This document shows, in pieces, positions 8,507-16,686 of a stretch of DNA of 59,182 nucleotides. A program made the position numbers and the translations under genes. The notes under the pieces are model-generated. The model was not told the origin of the DNA and did no database searches. It saw only the letters and a list, made by a program, of their open reading frames with translations. This DNA comes from Candidatus Methylomirabilota bacterium (GTDB taxonomy: Bacteria; Methylomirabilota; Methylomirabilia; Methylomirabilales; Methylomirabilaceae). Numbering within the stretch: the stretch's first letter is position 1; each line of letters starts with the position of its first letter. The DNA lies in the NCBI GenBank assembly GCA_028870115.1, contig JAGWQH010000078.1, positions 1-59,182 of the forward strand. The letters run 5' to 3'.

Positions 8507-9868
8507 CTAAATGCCTCCCACGAAACGACCGGGATTGAGGAGGCCTTGAGCGTCGAACTGTTGCTTTAATTTCTGCATCAGGAACAGCGCATTCCCAACC
8601 GGACCCCATACATCGACGCCGGCCTTGATCGCCGGCGGAGCCGAAAGGATTACCAGGCTTCCACCCCGGCGCGCGATCCAGTTTCGAAGATCTTCGACCC
8701 CCGTCGCGATGGAGATCGGATCCGGCTCCGCCGAACCCGGTGTGTCCATCCAATATAGCCGCACGATCCCGCAGCCAGCCTCAGAGATGGCGACCGGCTC
8801 AAGGCCGAGATTCCGGGCAAGCGTTTCAGCGTGGTGGATCATGCCAACAACTTGTGTCGGCAGGACACTTGCCTTCAACATCACCCAGGTCCGACCATTG
8901 CCGCTCGCTGACGGAAAATCGCAGATGGCTTTCCAGAGGCCGTCTTGCGCGCTTCCCTCCACGAGGAATCCTGCCACGGCCCCCTCCCCGTGGCAGAGCT
9001 TCCTGATAGCTGTGATCTGACTATCCACCGCCTCAGGCACACTCCCCACTGACAAAGCCACCGCGACGGTCCCCGCCGGAACAACACAGCCGGATTGTCC
9101 GCCGACGGACTGTGCTGCAACGGACGAGAGAAACTCGACCCTGGTGCAGACGATGGTGGAGTGGAGGATCTGAGCCAGTGCGCAGGCAGCCGCTTCGCCC
9201 GTCAGGAACAATGCAATCCATGTTCGCTCCACGGTCGGCAGTGGATAGAGCCTCAAGGTAGCCTCGAAAATAATGCCGAGCGTCCCCAGCGAGCCGACGT
9301 AGAGTTTGTTCATGTCGTACCCGCTGACGCTCTTGACCACCTTCGCGCCGCCCTTCGTGAGAGTGCCATCGGCATGGACGACGCGAATCCCGATGACCAG
9401 GTCGCGAGCGCTCCCATACCGGTGCCGCCACGGGCCGCTCGAATTGGTGGCCAGAATCCCCCCGATCGTTGCCCGCTCGTAGCCGGGTGGATCGAAGGGA
9501 AGAAACTGGCCGCTAGTGTGGAGAGACGCCTGAACCTCACGAAGCAGCATCCCGGCCTGAAAGGTCGCCGTGAGATCGCCCGGTTCGTGGTCGATGATCC
9601 GTTTGAGCCGCGTGAGCCCGACAACCAGATCGACCCTCGCCGGGATACCTCCGAAGCCGATCTTCGTTCCGCTCCCCCACGGTACAACCGAAAGCCGCTC
9701 GGACGACGCAAGCTTCATGATCTCGGAGAGTTCCTGCGCGTCCCCGGGAAAGATGACCGCCTCTGGAACCCGATCATCTACAGCGTATGGGGCGCAGGAT
9801 TCCGCCGCCAAGACATGGTCTGCTCCGACGATCCCAGCCAGCCGCCCTTCCAATCGTTCAGAATTCAT
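8507..9868 (-). CDS. glcE: glycolate oxidase subunit GlcE-like FAD-binding protein
   Basis: About 453 residues; FAD_binding_4 motifs (VVPWGSGTKIGFGG; TIGGILATNSSGPWRHRYGSARDLVIG) and GlcE-like LTKGGAKVVKSVSGYDMNKLYVGSLGTLGII. It is longer than the ~350-residue E. coli GlcE and lacks the GDGNLHP motif of GlcD, so it is the second, GlcE-type subunit. Start at the ATG at 9868 (MNSERLEGRL); a longer frame to 9889 would begin within the palindrome at 9876-9924. That perfect hairpin lies just ahead of the start codon and could hinder initiation or attenuate read-through from the aminotransferase gene. Confidence 0.82.
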   Translation of the reverse strand: MNSERLEGRLAGIVGADHVLAAESCAPYAVDDRVPEAVIFPGDAQELSEIMKLASSERLSVVPWGSGTKIGFGGIPARVDLVVGLTRLKRIIDHEPGDLTATFQAGMLLREVQASLHTSGQFLPFDPPGYERATIGGILATNSSGPWRHRYGSARDLVIGIRVVHADGTLTKGGAKVVKSVSGYDMNKLYVGSLGTLGIIFEATLRLYPLPTVERTWIALFLTGEAAACALAQILHSTIVCTRVEFLSSVAAQSVGGQSGCVVPAGTVAVALSVGSVPEAVDSQITAIRKLCHGEGAVAGFLVEGSAQDGLWKAICDFPSASGNGRTWVMLKASVLPTQVVGMIHHAETLARNLGLEPVAISEAGCGIVRLYWMDTPGSAEPDPISIATGVEDLRNWIARRGGSLVILSAPPAIKAGVDVWGPVGNALFLMQKLKQQFDAQGLLNPGRFVGGI

Positions 9869-9875
9869 GGTCCAC

Positions 9876-9924
9876 AAATCCCCCCACAACTCCCCTTTGC
9901 TAAAGGGGAGTTGTGGGGGGATTT
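9876..9924. repeat. 23-bp perfect palindrome upstream of glcE
   Basis: Arms AAATCCCCCC plus ACAACTCCCCTTT and their exact inverse are separated by the 3-nt loop GCT. The outer AAATCCCCCC / GGGGGGATTT, the inner CCCTTT / AAAGGG and the right flank TTTCGGG are shared with the palindrome inside copA (23026-23071), so this is a dispersed element. It can form a very stable hairpin between two co-directional genes. Confidence 0.85.
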
Positions 9925-9960
9925 CGGGGAATGCGTAGGAATTTCGTGAACTATCAACCC

Positions 9961-11370
9961 TTATAGGGCGCCTTCGTCACACATCAGGCGGAGTGCGGCC
10001 TCGAACGCCCGGATCGTCTTCTGGATATCCTCATCAGTGTGGGCTGCCGAGACCCACCCGTGGAAGAGGGGAAAATCGACACCGTGCAGGATCAGTGCGC
10101 ACCGCAGCCGGTGATAGGCCTCTGTGTTCGGGTGATCCATGAGGAGGTGGTGGTCGAACTTGGAGTCGGATCGGTCGATGACAAGGCCATGACGATGAGG
10201 TCCAAGGAAGAGGTTGACAATTGAAGATTCACCGTAGACAGCGGCATCCACTCCGAGTATCGTGATAACCTCGATAAGCCCGTTGCGCAAGGTCTCTCCG
10301 GCACGATCGGCTCCGATCTGGACTTGACCGTCAGCCAGAATCGGGAGCGTCGCCAGGCCGGCCGCCGCTGAGAGCGGATTCGCGTTAAAGGTTCCGGCAT
10401 GACCCACCCGCTCTTCCCGGTTCCAGGCTTGATCCTCCCTAAAAGCCAGCTGGTCCATCAGGGGCGCGCTGCCCACTACGGCCCCACCCGGCAACCCCCC
10501 GGCCAGGATCTTGGCCAACGTCGTCAGATCTGCGTAAATCCCATACCGCTGCTGCGCGCCACCAGGGGCCAAACGGAATCCGCTAATCACCTCGTCAAAG
10601 ATAAGTACGATGCCTTGGGAACGAGTAAATTCTCTGAGTCGTTTCAGGAAGTCGTGGTCGGTCGGAATCGTGCCGCAACTGCCACCCGCCGGCTCCAGGA
10701 TCACACCGGCGATATCGTTCCTGCCCGAGGCCAGGGCCATGAACGCGTCCCAGTCGTTCGGTGGGCAAATAAGGATCTCGTCAAGGACGCCTTGCGGTAC
10801 GCCAGCGGAAACAGGCCGGCCAAAAGGCGGACGGACCGCGACCGCCGCATAGTCGTGCCATCCGTGAAAGTGGCCCTCGAACTTTATGATCTTGCCTCTG
10901 CCTGTCGCGGCTCGGGCGAGCCGGATTGCCAGAAGCGTCGCCTCAGTCCCCGAGCCGACGAAGCGGACTCGATCGGTCCAGGGGGTGAGCTTCAGCACCT
11001 GCTCGGCCCACCGAATCTCCAGTTCGTGGCAGGCGCCATAGTGAGTCCCGCGGTCAAGCTGCTCGGCGATGGCTTTTCGAACAGTCGGGTGCCCATGGCC
11101 AAGGATGAGCGCGCCGTGACCGACCCAGTAGTCAATTAACTCATGGCCATCGACGTCCCACTTTCTGGATCCTCGGGTCCGATCCACATAGATTGGGAAA
11201 GGATGGAGGTGCCGGATGTCGTGGGTCAGGCCGCCGGCAATACTCGCCTTGGCTTGACGGAACAGGCTCTCCGAACGAGGATGGGTTCGGCGAAACTGCT
11301 CGTAGATTGATGCCCCGCTCTTCTTCAATCCCTTACCCCCTTCATCACAACAGCAGCGGTTAGTGGCCAT
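9961..11370 (-). CDS. glutamate-1-semialdehyde aminomutase-like class III aminotransferase
   Basis: Up to 469 residues, PLP-dependent class III aminotransferase of the HemL group: FVGSGTEATLLAIRLAR, FEGHFHGWHD, VILEPAGGSCG, LIFDEVISGFR and TTLAKILAGGLPGGAVVG (PLP lysine in AKILAGG), HAGTFNANPLSAAAG. Divergence from housekeeping HemL (for example the C-terminal DVDFPLFHGWVSAAHTDEDI-type region) and the neighbouring glycolate-oxidase genes suggest a catabolic or specialised paralogue rather than heme synthesis. The ATG at 11370 has no Shine-Dalgarno and lies in repeat DNA; a TTG at 11328 behind GGGGGTAAGGG (KKSGASIYEQF...) may be the true start. Confidence 0.8.
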   Translation of the reverse strand: MATNRCCCDEGGKGLKKSGASIYEQFRRTHPRSESLFRQAKASIAGGLTHDIRHLHPFPIYVDRTRGSRKWDVDGHELIDYWVGHGALILGHGHPTVRKAIAEQLDRGTHYGACHELEIRWAEQVLKLTPWTDRVRFVGSGTEATLLAIRLARAATGRGKIIKFEGHFHGWHDYAAVAVRPPFGRPVSAGVPQGVLDEILICPPNDWDAFMALASGRNDIAGVILEPAGGSCGTIPTDHDFLKRLREFTRSQGIVLIFDEVISGFRLAPGGAQQRYGIYADLTTLAKILAGGLPGGAVVGSAPLMDQLAFREDQAWNREERVGHAGTFNANPLSAAAGLATLPILADGQVQIGADRAGETLRNGLIEVITILGVDAAVYGESSIVNLFLGPHRHGLVIDRSDSKFDHHLLMDHPNTEAYHRLRCALILHGVDFPLFHGWVSAAHTDEDIQKTIRAFEAALRLMCDEGAL

Positions 11371-11430
11371 GGGTCAGTGGCCAGTAGGTAGGAACCAGCC
11401 GCTATCCACTGACTACCGGCCACTGCATGG
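11371..11430. repeat. 7-bp periodic repeat tract
   Basis: Imperfect heptamers based on CCACTGA / CCAGTAG, with variants in both orientations, fill the space just upstream of the aminotransferase start. They look like the short tandem 7-mer tracts elsewhere in this window. Confidence 0.4.
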
Positions 11431-11529
11431 CACGTTACCATGCCCTCCGTTCACTGTCAATGCAGCCCGAGGTGCCCCGATAGCTCGCGCTGGACTGCCT
11501 GTGATTTTACGGGCCGACGGCTGCCGCAA

Positions 11530-11895
11530 GTAAAGGTAGCCAATGTAACTTATTGTAAATACGGTAATTATCAACGCCTAAATGATTATTTTCTCAAGCT
11601 CAAAAATGACTTGACAGTCGTGATGGGGTGGGCTAAAAGAGACATCTCTTCAGCAACTTAATGCCGATAATTGCTCATGCGATATGGTTTTCCACAGCTA
11701 CCCTTTCTTTCGAACCCGTCAAGCGTCGGGGATGAGCGTCCCCTTTGTAAGCCGGGACAGCCACTTACGCCTTATCCACACCTGTGGATAAATCTGTGGA
11801 TAATGGGAACCGCGTCCAGCAAGGATTCTCTGGGAATCGCAAAGGGTTTTCCTAATACATTCAACACGTTAGATAAGGAGGCCTCCTGTGGATAA
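11530..11895. other. chromosomal replication origin (oriC) region
   Basis: Three exact DnaA boxes cluster at 11772-11780 (TTATCCACA), 11783-11791 and 11795-11803 (both TGTGGATAA, inverse orientation); a one-mismatch box TTTTCCACA is at 11688-11696, and a fourth exact box, TGTGGATAA at 11887-11895, overlaps the dnaA start codon. An A+T-rich stretch at about 11535-11610 is the likely unwinding element. A cluster of boxes next to dnaA is the standard bacterial oriC arrangement. The 517-bp gene-free interval holds this and the dnaA promoter. Confidence 0.85.
11611..11639 (+). promoter_or_regulatory. dnaA promoter
   Basis: TTGACA (11611-11616), 17-bp spacer, TAAAAG (11634-11639). It faces dnaA and gives a leader of about 240 nt that carries the DnaA boxes, consistent with autoregulation. 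Confidence 0.6.
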
Positions 11896-13273
11896 CAACG
11901 GTCAAGGCGCGAAGGCGAATCCGACCAATTCTCCTACTAAGGCAGATGAGATCTGGAAAGAAGCCCTCGCAACCATCCAGGGTAAGGTCACACGCCAAAG
12001 CTTCGACAATTGGTTTCGCCCCTTGGCCCTGGAGTCACTGGAAGACTCATGCGTCACGGTTCGGCTCCCAAATCAATTCTTTAAGGAGTGGTTCGAAGAT
12101 CACTATCTTGGCGTTCTTAAATCGGTATTCACGGATCTGATGTTTACCAGCGTTGAAGTAATCCTCCGCGTCGCCGAGCCGGTGGGGCAGAGCGAGCCCG
12201 ATGTGAGGCCCGAGCCTGCTGCCAGGCGACCGGTCAAGCGATACCGGAACGAAGCCGCAATCCTTAATCCGAAGTACACATTCGAAAACTTCGTCGTTGG
12301 TAGCTCAAGCCAGTTCGCTCACGCCGGCTGTCTCGCCGTGGCAGAGCAACTTTCAAAAGCGTACAACCCACTCTTCATCTATGGAGGCGTCGGCTTGGGG
12401 AAGACCCATCTGCTCCACGCCATCGGCCACCTGGTCCTGAAGCGAAACGGCAGACTCAGGCTGTCCTATGTCTCATCCGAGAAGTTTACGAACGACCTGA
12501 TTAATGCCATCCGTTTCGATTCCACTGGTGAGTTCCGTAACCGCTACCGCAGCCTGGACCTGCTGCTCATCGACGACATCCAGTTTATCGCCGGTAAAGA
12601 GCGAACCCAGGAGGAGTTCTTCCATACCTTCAATGAGTTGTACGACTCATCGAAACAGATTGTGATCTCCTCCGACAGCCTCCCGCGCGAAATCCCCACG
12701 CTGGAGGAGCGGCTACGCTCCAGGTTCGAGTGGGGTCTGATCGCCGACATCCAGCCGCCAGACCTCGAGACCAAGGCCGCCATCCTTCGGAAAAAAGCGC
12801 AGGCGGAGGGCGTGCGACTCCCTGATGATGTCTCACTCTTTATCGCCAAGAACGCGCAGTCAAATATTCGGGAACTGGAAGGTTCGTTGGTCCGCCTCAT
12901 CGCCTACGCCTCAATGACGGGCCGCGACATCACCTTGGAACTGGCTCAGGAGACACTGAAGGAACTGAACGCCGAACGGGCCAAGGTCATCACACTTGCC
13001 GCCATTCAGCAGGCGGTGGCTGACTTCTATCGCGTCAAGATCGAGGACCTCAAATCCAAGGATAGAAACCAGGGTGTTGTCTTGCCGCGCCAGGTCGCTA
13101 TGTACCTCGGTCGAACGCTGACCGCCTCCTCGCTGCCGGTTATCGGCGAGGCGTTCGGCGGAAAGGACCATACGACGGTGATCCACTCCTGCGAAAAGAT
13201 CAAGCGGAGACTGACTGCTGATGAGGCGTTCCGACGGCAAATCGAATCCCTCTCCCAATCGATCACCGCCTAG
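11888..13273 (+). CDS. dnaA: chromosomal replication initiator DnaA
   Basis: 461 residues, normal length. Domain I (EIWKEALATIQGKVTRQSFDNWF), linker rich in Pro/Glu/Arg, AAA+ domain with Walker A GGVGLGKTHLL (about 166-176), Walker B LLLIDDIQF and sensor regions, and domain IV with the DnaA signature GGKDHTTVIHSCEKI. It starts at GTG 11888, preceded by AAGGAGG with six-base spacing. Codons 1-3 (GTG GAT AAC) lie inside an exact DnaA box, so DnaA bound there should block both RNA polymerase and ribosome access. It melts oriC and loads the helicase. Confidence 0.98.
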   Translation: MDNNGQGAKANPTNSPTKADEIWKEALATIQGKVTRQSFDNWFRPLALESLEDSCVTVRLPNQFFKEWFEDHYLGVLKSVFTDLMFTSVEVILRVAEPVGQSEPDVRPEPAARRPVKRYRNEAAILNPKYTFENFVVGSSSQFAHAGCLAVAEQLSKAYNPLFIYGGVGLGKTHLLHAIGHLVLKRNGRLRLSYVSSEKFTNDLINAIRFDSTGEFRNRYRSLDLLLIDDIQFIAGKERTQEEFFHTFNELYDSSKQIVISSDSLPREIPTLEERLRSRFEWGLIADIQPPDLETKAAILRKKAQAEGVRLPDDVSLFIAKNAQSNIRELEGSLVRLIAYASMTGRDITLELAQETLKELNAERAKVITLAAIQQAVADFYRVKIEDLKSKDRNQGVVLPRQVAMYLGRTLTASSLPVIGEAFGGKDHTTVIHSCEKIKRRLTADEAFRRQIESLSQSITA

Positions 13274-13372
13274 CGCCCTTAGAGCAGCCACAGGAAACTG
13301 CCCCTGCCTTACCTCGACGGGCGCAGCAAGCAACGCCCCTACACACCCCGGACATGTACGTCGCACCTCGAT

Positions 13373-13401
13373 GTAGGGGCGACCCGTCGGGTCGCCCCTA
13401 C
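13373..13401. repeat. REP-like palindrome between dnaA and hpnA
   Basis: GTAGGGGCGACCCG, a one-base loop T, then CGGGTCGCCCCTAC: a perfect 14-bp inverted repeat. A partial half (GCCCCTAC) precedes it at about 13335. It may serve as the dnaA transcription end; there is no U-tract. Confidence 0.75.
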
Positions 13402-13454
13402 CGCATGACATCTTCCTCGTTGCTTAAACGGGATCGTTTGCGTATCATCCAGCC

Positions 13455-14447
13455 ATGCTGACCCTTGTTACGGGCGGGACCGGCTTCGTCGGCACTGCTG
13501 TGGTCCGGTTGTTGCTTTCGGAAGGGTATGCCGTCCGAGCCTTGGTTCGGCGCGGAAGCGACATCCAAAACCTTAACGGCCTCGACGTTGAGCTGGCCTT
13601 TGGGGATCTCCTCAATAAGGAATCGCTACGACAAGCTTTTAAAGGGTGCCGGCGGCTCTACCATGTCGGGGCTCATTACTCGCTCTGGGAGCCCTCATCG
13701 GAGGTCTTTTACCGGGTCAACGTAGACGGCACCAAAAAGCTGTTGGAAGCCGCCATGGAGGAAGGGGTTGAGCGGGTCGTCTACACCAGCACCGTCGGTA
13801 CGCTCGGCTACCGGGAAGATGGCAGCCCAGCCGACGAGGAGACACCAGCCAGCCTTGAGCAGATGACCGGCCACTACAAGCGGTCAAAGTTTCTGGCCGA
13901 AGAAGAGGTGCGAGGAGCCGCGCTTCGTGGACTGCCCGTAGTGATTGTTAACCCGAGCACGCCGATCGGACCCCGCGACATTAAACCTACTCCAACTGGT
14001 CAGATCATCGTCGATTTCTTAAACCATCGAATGCCGGCCTATATCGATACCGGTCTGAATTTCATCGACGTAGCAGATGTAGCCAGAGGCCACCTGCTCG
14101 CCGCCGAACGTGGCCGCGTCGGAGAGCGGTACATCCTCGGCCGGAGCAACCTGACGCTGCACGAGTTCTTTGCCATCCTGGGACAGATCGCAAAGCTCCC
14201 GCCACCAAGGCTCCGCGTGCCATACCGACTGATTCTACCGCTAGCCTATGGGAACCACTGGCTGTCCTCCCTTATCACCAAGAAGCCGCCGAGAATCCCG
14301 TTAGAGGGGGTGAAGATGGCCAAACGGCGGATGTTCTTCGACGCCTCCAAGGCCGTACGAGAGTTGGGGCTGCCGCAATCGCCGATCGAACAGGCGCTTG
14401 AGGCGGCGGTCCGCTGGTTCACCGATAATGGGTATGTGACGAGATAA
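13455..14447 (+). CDS. hpnA: hopanoid-associated sugar epimerase HpnA
   Basis: 330 residues, extended short-chain dehydrogenase: NAD motif GGTGFVG (residues 7-13), catalytic YKRSK, and the HpnA-specific stretch NPSTPIGPRDIKPTPTGQII followed by VDFLNHRMPAYIDTGLNF. Known hpnA genes belong to hopanoid side-chain biosynthesis. No other hopanoid genes (shc, hpnB-H) are in the window. It is transcribed away from dnaA on the plus strand; the next gene (ccdA) converges on it. Confidence 0.88.
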   Translation: MLTLVTGGTGFVGTAVVRLLLSEGYAVRALVRRGSDIQNLNGLDVELAFGDLLNKESLRQAFKGCRRLYHVGAHYSLWEPSSEVFYRVNVDGTKKLLEAAMEEGVERVVYTSTVGTLGYREDGSPADEETPASLEQMTGHYKRSKFLAEEEVRGAALRGLPVVIVNPSTPIGPRDIKPTPTGQIIVDFLNHRMPAYIDTGLNFIDVADVARGHLLAAERGRVGERYILGRSNLTLHEFFAILGQIAKLPPPRLRVPYRLILPLAYGNHWLSSLITKKPPRIPLEGVKMAKRRMFFDASKAVRELGLPQSPIEQALEAAVRWFTDNGYVTR

Positions 14448-14470
14448 CCTACGAAGTATGATGTGCAGGG

Positions 14471-14487
14471 GCAGCCCTCGTGGCTGC
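14471..14487. repeat. short hairpin between convergent hpnA and ccdA
   Basis: GCAGCC-CTCGT-GGCTGC in the 54-bp gap between the two stop codons, preceded by AGGGG like the palindrome at 13373. It may be a decayed member of that family acting as a simple bidirectional terminator. Confidence 0.4.
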
Positions 14488-14501
14488 TCGATGTGCGAAG
14501 A

Positions 14502-15254
14502 TCAGAGCCTCTGCCACAGCCATTGCGGCGTCAGGCGAAGCGCGTACGCCGAGAGGAGCGTGAAATAGTTAGTGAGTAGCAGGCCACCGACAAATACCAG
14601 GAAGATCCCGCCGACAGCGCTCACAATCGGTATCAGCCGCTTGAACTGGTTTACGTAGTCGAGAAAGCGATTGAGAGCGAGGGCGCTCAAAAAGAACGGG
14701 ATAGCGAGGCCGAGCGAGTAGGCGCCGAGCATCAGGATCCCGGTGTTGGCAGTCTTGGCCGTACTCGCGTACAGCAGGATGGAGCCCAGGATCGGGCCGA
14801 CACACGGGGTCCAGCCGGCAGCAAAGGTCACCCCCACGATAAACGCACCCAGATATCCGGCCGGCCGATCCTGCAGTTCGAGTCGGAAGGTCCGCATGAG
14901 AAAAGGAAGCTTGAGCAAACCGGCAATGTACAGGCCGAACAGGATGACCAGCGCACCCCCGACCTTCCGGAGAATCTGCTGGTAGTCGAACAGGAGCTGG
15001 CCCAGCAGGCTGAAGGAAGCGCCTAACGACATGAAGACGACGGAAAAGCCGAGGATGAAGCAGATAGCGTTCAGGATGATCGCCCGGCGTGTTCTGACAT
15101 TATCCACCGAACCTGACAGTTCGCCGAACGAGAGGCCGGTCACGAAGGAAAGGTAGGACGGAAAGATCGGAAGTACGCAGGGTGAGAGGAAAGAGAAGAC
15201 GCCGGCCCCCAGGGCCATCCAGATGGTCAATGCTTCGCCAGTCCCCAACATCAA
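14502..15254 (-). CDS. ccdA: cytochrome c biogenesis protein CcdA
   Basis: 250 residues, six predicted membrane helices. The two redox Cys lie in FLSPCVLPIFPSYLSF and AAGWTPCVGPILGSIL, the CcdA/DsbD-beta hallmarks. It moves reducing power from cytoplasmic thioredoxin to periplasmic thiol proteins, classically for heme attachment to cytochrome c. It is the last gene of the run from 18051 and starts 12 bp after the M16 subunit gene. Confidence 0.93.
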   Translation of the reverse strand: MMLGTGEALTIWMALGAGVFSFLSPCVLPIFPSYLSFVTGLSFGELSGSVDNVRTRRAIILNAICFILGFSVVFMSLGASFSLLGQLLFDYQQILRKVGGALVILFGLYIAGLLKLPFLMRTFRLELQDRPAGYLGAFIVGVTFAAGWTPCVGPILGSILLYASTAKTANTGILMLGAYSLGLAIPFFLSALALNRFLDYVNQFKRLIPIVSAVGGIFLVFVGGLLLTNYFTLLSAYALRLTPQWLWQRL

Positions 15255-15266
15255 CTGCCTCTCGTC

Positions 15267-16613
15267 TTAGCGCTTATCCGACTCCGAGAACGCTGCCTTC
15301 ACCTGGTCGGCTACAACGACCAGAACGTAACCCTCCGGCCTGAGATAGATACGCGCAACCCGCAGGATGTCGTCTTTCCTGACGTTCTCGATCAGCGTCT
15401 GGTAGCGGTCCGCATAATCCAACCCTAGTTTATAATACTCCACCGCCGAAATCAATCCGGCGAGCTTGGCATTGGTATCGAGCCGAAGGGGAAAGCTTCC
15501 GGTGAGGTAGGCCTTCGCATCGACCAGTTCCTGATCGGTCACCCCTTGTTCCCGAATCCGCCGGAGCTCCCGCACCACCTCCTGTATCGCCGGGCCGGCG
15601 GTCTCATTCTTCGTCTGCAGCACCACCTGGAACGATCCCGGCTCCAGGCCGGGAGAGAATTGGGAGCTGACATCATAGGCCCAACCGTTCCGCTCGCGTA
15701 TGCGCTCCACCAGACGAGAGGAAAATCCGCCCCCGCCCAGGATGTAGTTCATGACCGTCAACGCGTAGAAATCCGGGTTATCTCGCCGGATGCCTTGATG
15801 CCCAAGGATGATATTCGCTTGCGTCACACGCCGATCTACCTTTTTAACAACGATCTTCTCCTGAAGCGGCGCAGGCTCCATCGCTCGCTTCACGCTGCCC
15901 TTGCCCTTCGGCCACGATCCGAGTACTGTGCGGATCCGGCTGACGATCTCGCGTTGATCGACGTCGCCCACAATCGTGATAAAGGTTCGTTCCGGGGTGT
16001 AGTGATCGCGATAGAACCCCACAATCTCGTTCCTGGTGATCGCAGTGAGGGAGGTCTCGTTTCCCTCCAGCGGACGGCCGTACGGATGAGTTCCAAAGAC
16101 CAGTTGGTTGAATACCTCTTCCGCGACCTCACCGGGGTCCTCCTGCCGCTTCCGTAGCGCCGCCTTCAGTTCTCGTACCTTCCTGGCGATCTCCCCTTGC
16201 TCAAAGATCGGGTGCAGCAGGACATCCGCCAGCAACTCCAGCCCTTTTGGTATGTCCTTCTTCAGCAGAGTCAGATCCACTTCACTAAAGTCCCGACCAG
16301 CGGATGACGAGAGGGAGGCGCCGATAAAATCCACCGACTCATCGATCTGAGCAGCCGTCCGAGTCGTCGTACCCCTTGTCAGCAGCAGGGCCGTCAGATC
16401 GGCCAGCCCCGCACGTTCCGCCGGCTCCCAAAGGGAGCCCGCCTGCACTGTCACCTTGATAGTTACAATCGGTAACGCCCGACTGCTCCTGACCAGCAGC
16501 GTGAGCCCGTTCTCCAGTATCTGCCGTTCGGCCAACGGGGCCGCAGCTACGACTACCGGCAGCAGCAGGAGCAGGCTGAGGCTGAACGATAAAGTCCATC
16601 CATATCGTCGCAT
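15267..16613 (-). CDS. M16 family peptidase, non-catalytic subunit
   Basis: 448 residues, signal peptide (LSFSLSLLLLLPVVVAAAPLA), both M16 half-domains (LENGLTLLVRSSRALPIVTIKV; YILGGGGFSSRLVERIRERNGWAYDV). The HxxEH zinc motif is absent: the equivalent stretch reads GLADLTALLLTRGT. Family knowledge: such proteins pair with a catalytic M16 subunit, as the alpha subunit of mitochondrial processing peptidase does. The catalytic partner is the next gene upstream (16687-18051), 73 bp away. Probably periplasmic. Confidence 0.87.
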   Translation of the reverse strand: MRRYGWTLSFSLSLLLLLPVVVAAAPLAERQILENGLTLLVRSSRALPIVTIKVTVQAGSLWEPAERAGLADLTALLLTRGTTTRTAAQIDESVDFIGASLSSSAGRDFSEVDLTLLKKDIPKGLELLADVLLHPIFEQGEIARKVRELKAALRKRQEDPGEVAEEVFNQLVFGTHPYGRPLEGNETSLTAITRNEIVGFYRDHYTPERTFITIVGDVDQREIVSRIRTVLGSWPKGKGSVKRAMEPAPLQEKIVVKKVDRRVTQANIILGHQGIRRDNPDFYALTVMNYILGGGGFSSRLVERIRERNGWAYDVSSQFSPGLEPGSFQVVLQTKNETAGPAIQEVVRELRRIREQGVTDQELVDAKAYLTGSFPLRLDTNAKLAGLISAVEYYKLGLDYADRYQTLIENVRKDDILRVARIYLRPEGYVLVVVADQVKAAFSESDKR

Positions 16614-16686
16614 CGTCCTACTTATCGCCTTTCGCCCATCGTACTGTCTTCATCGCACCTCAAGGCGCAGGTAAAAAGGTCCACCC

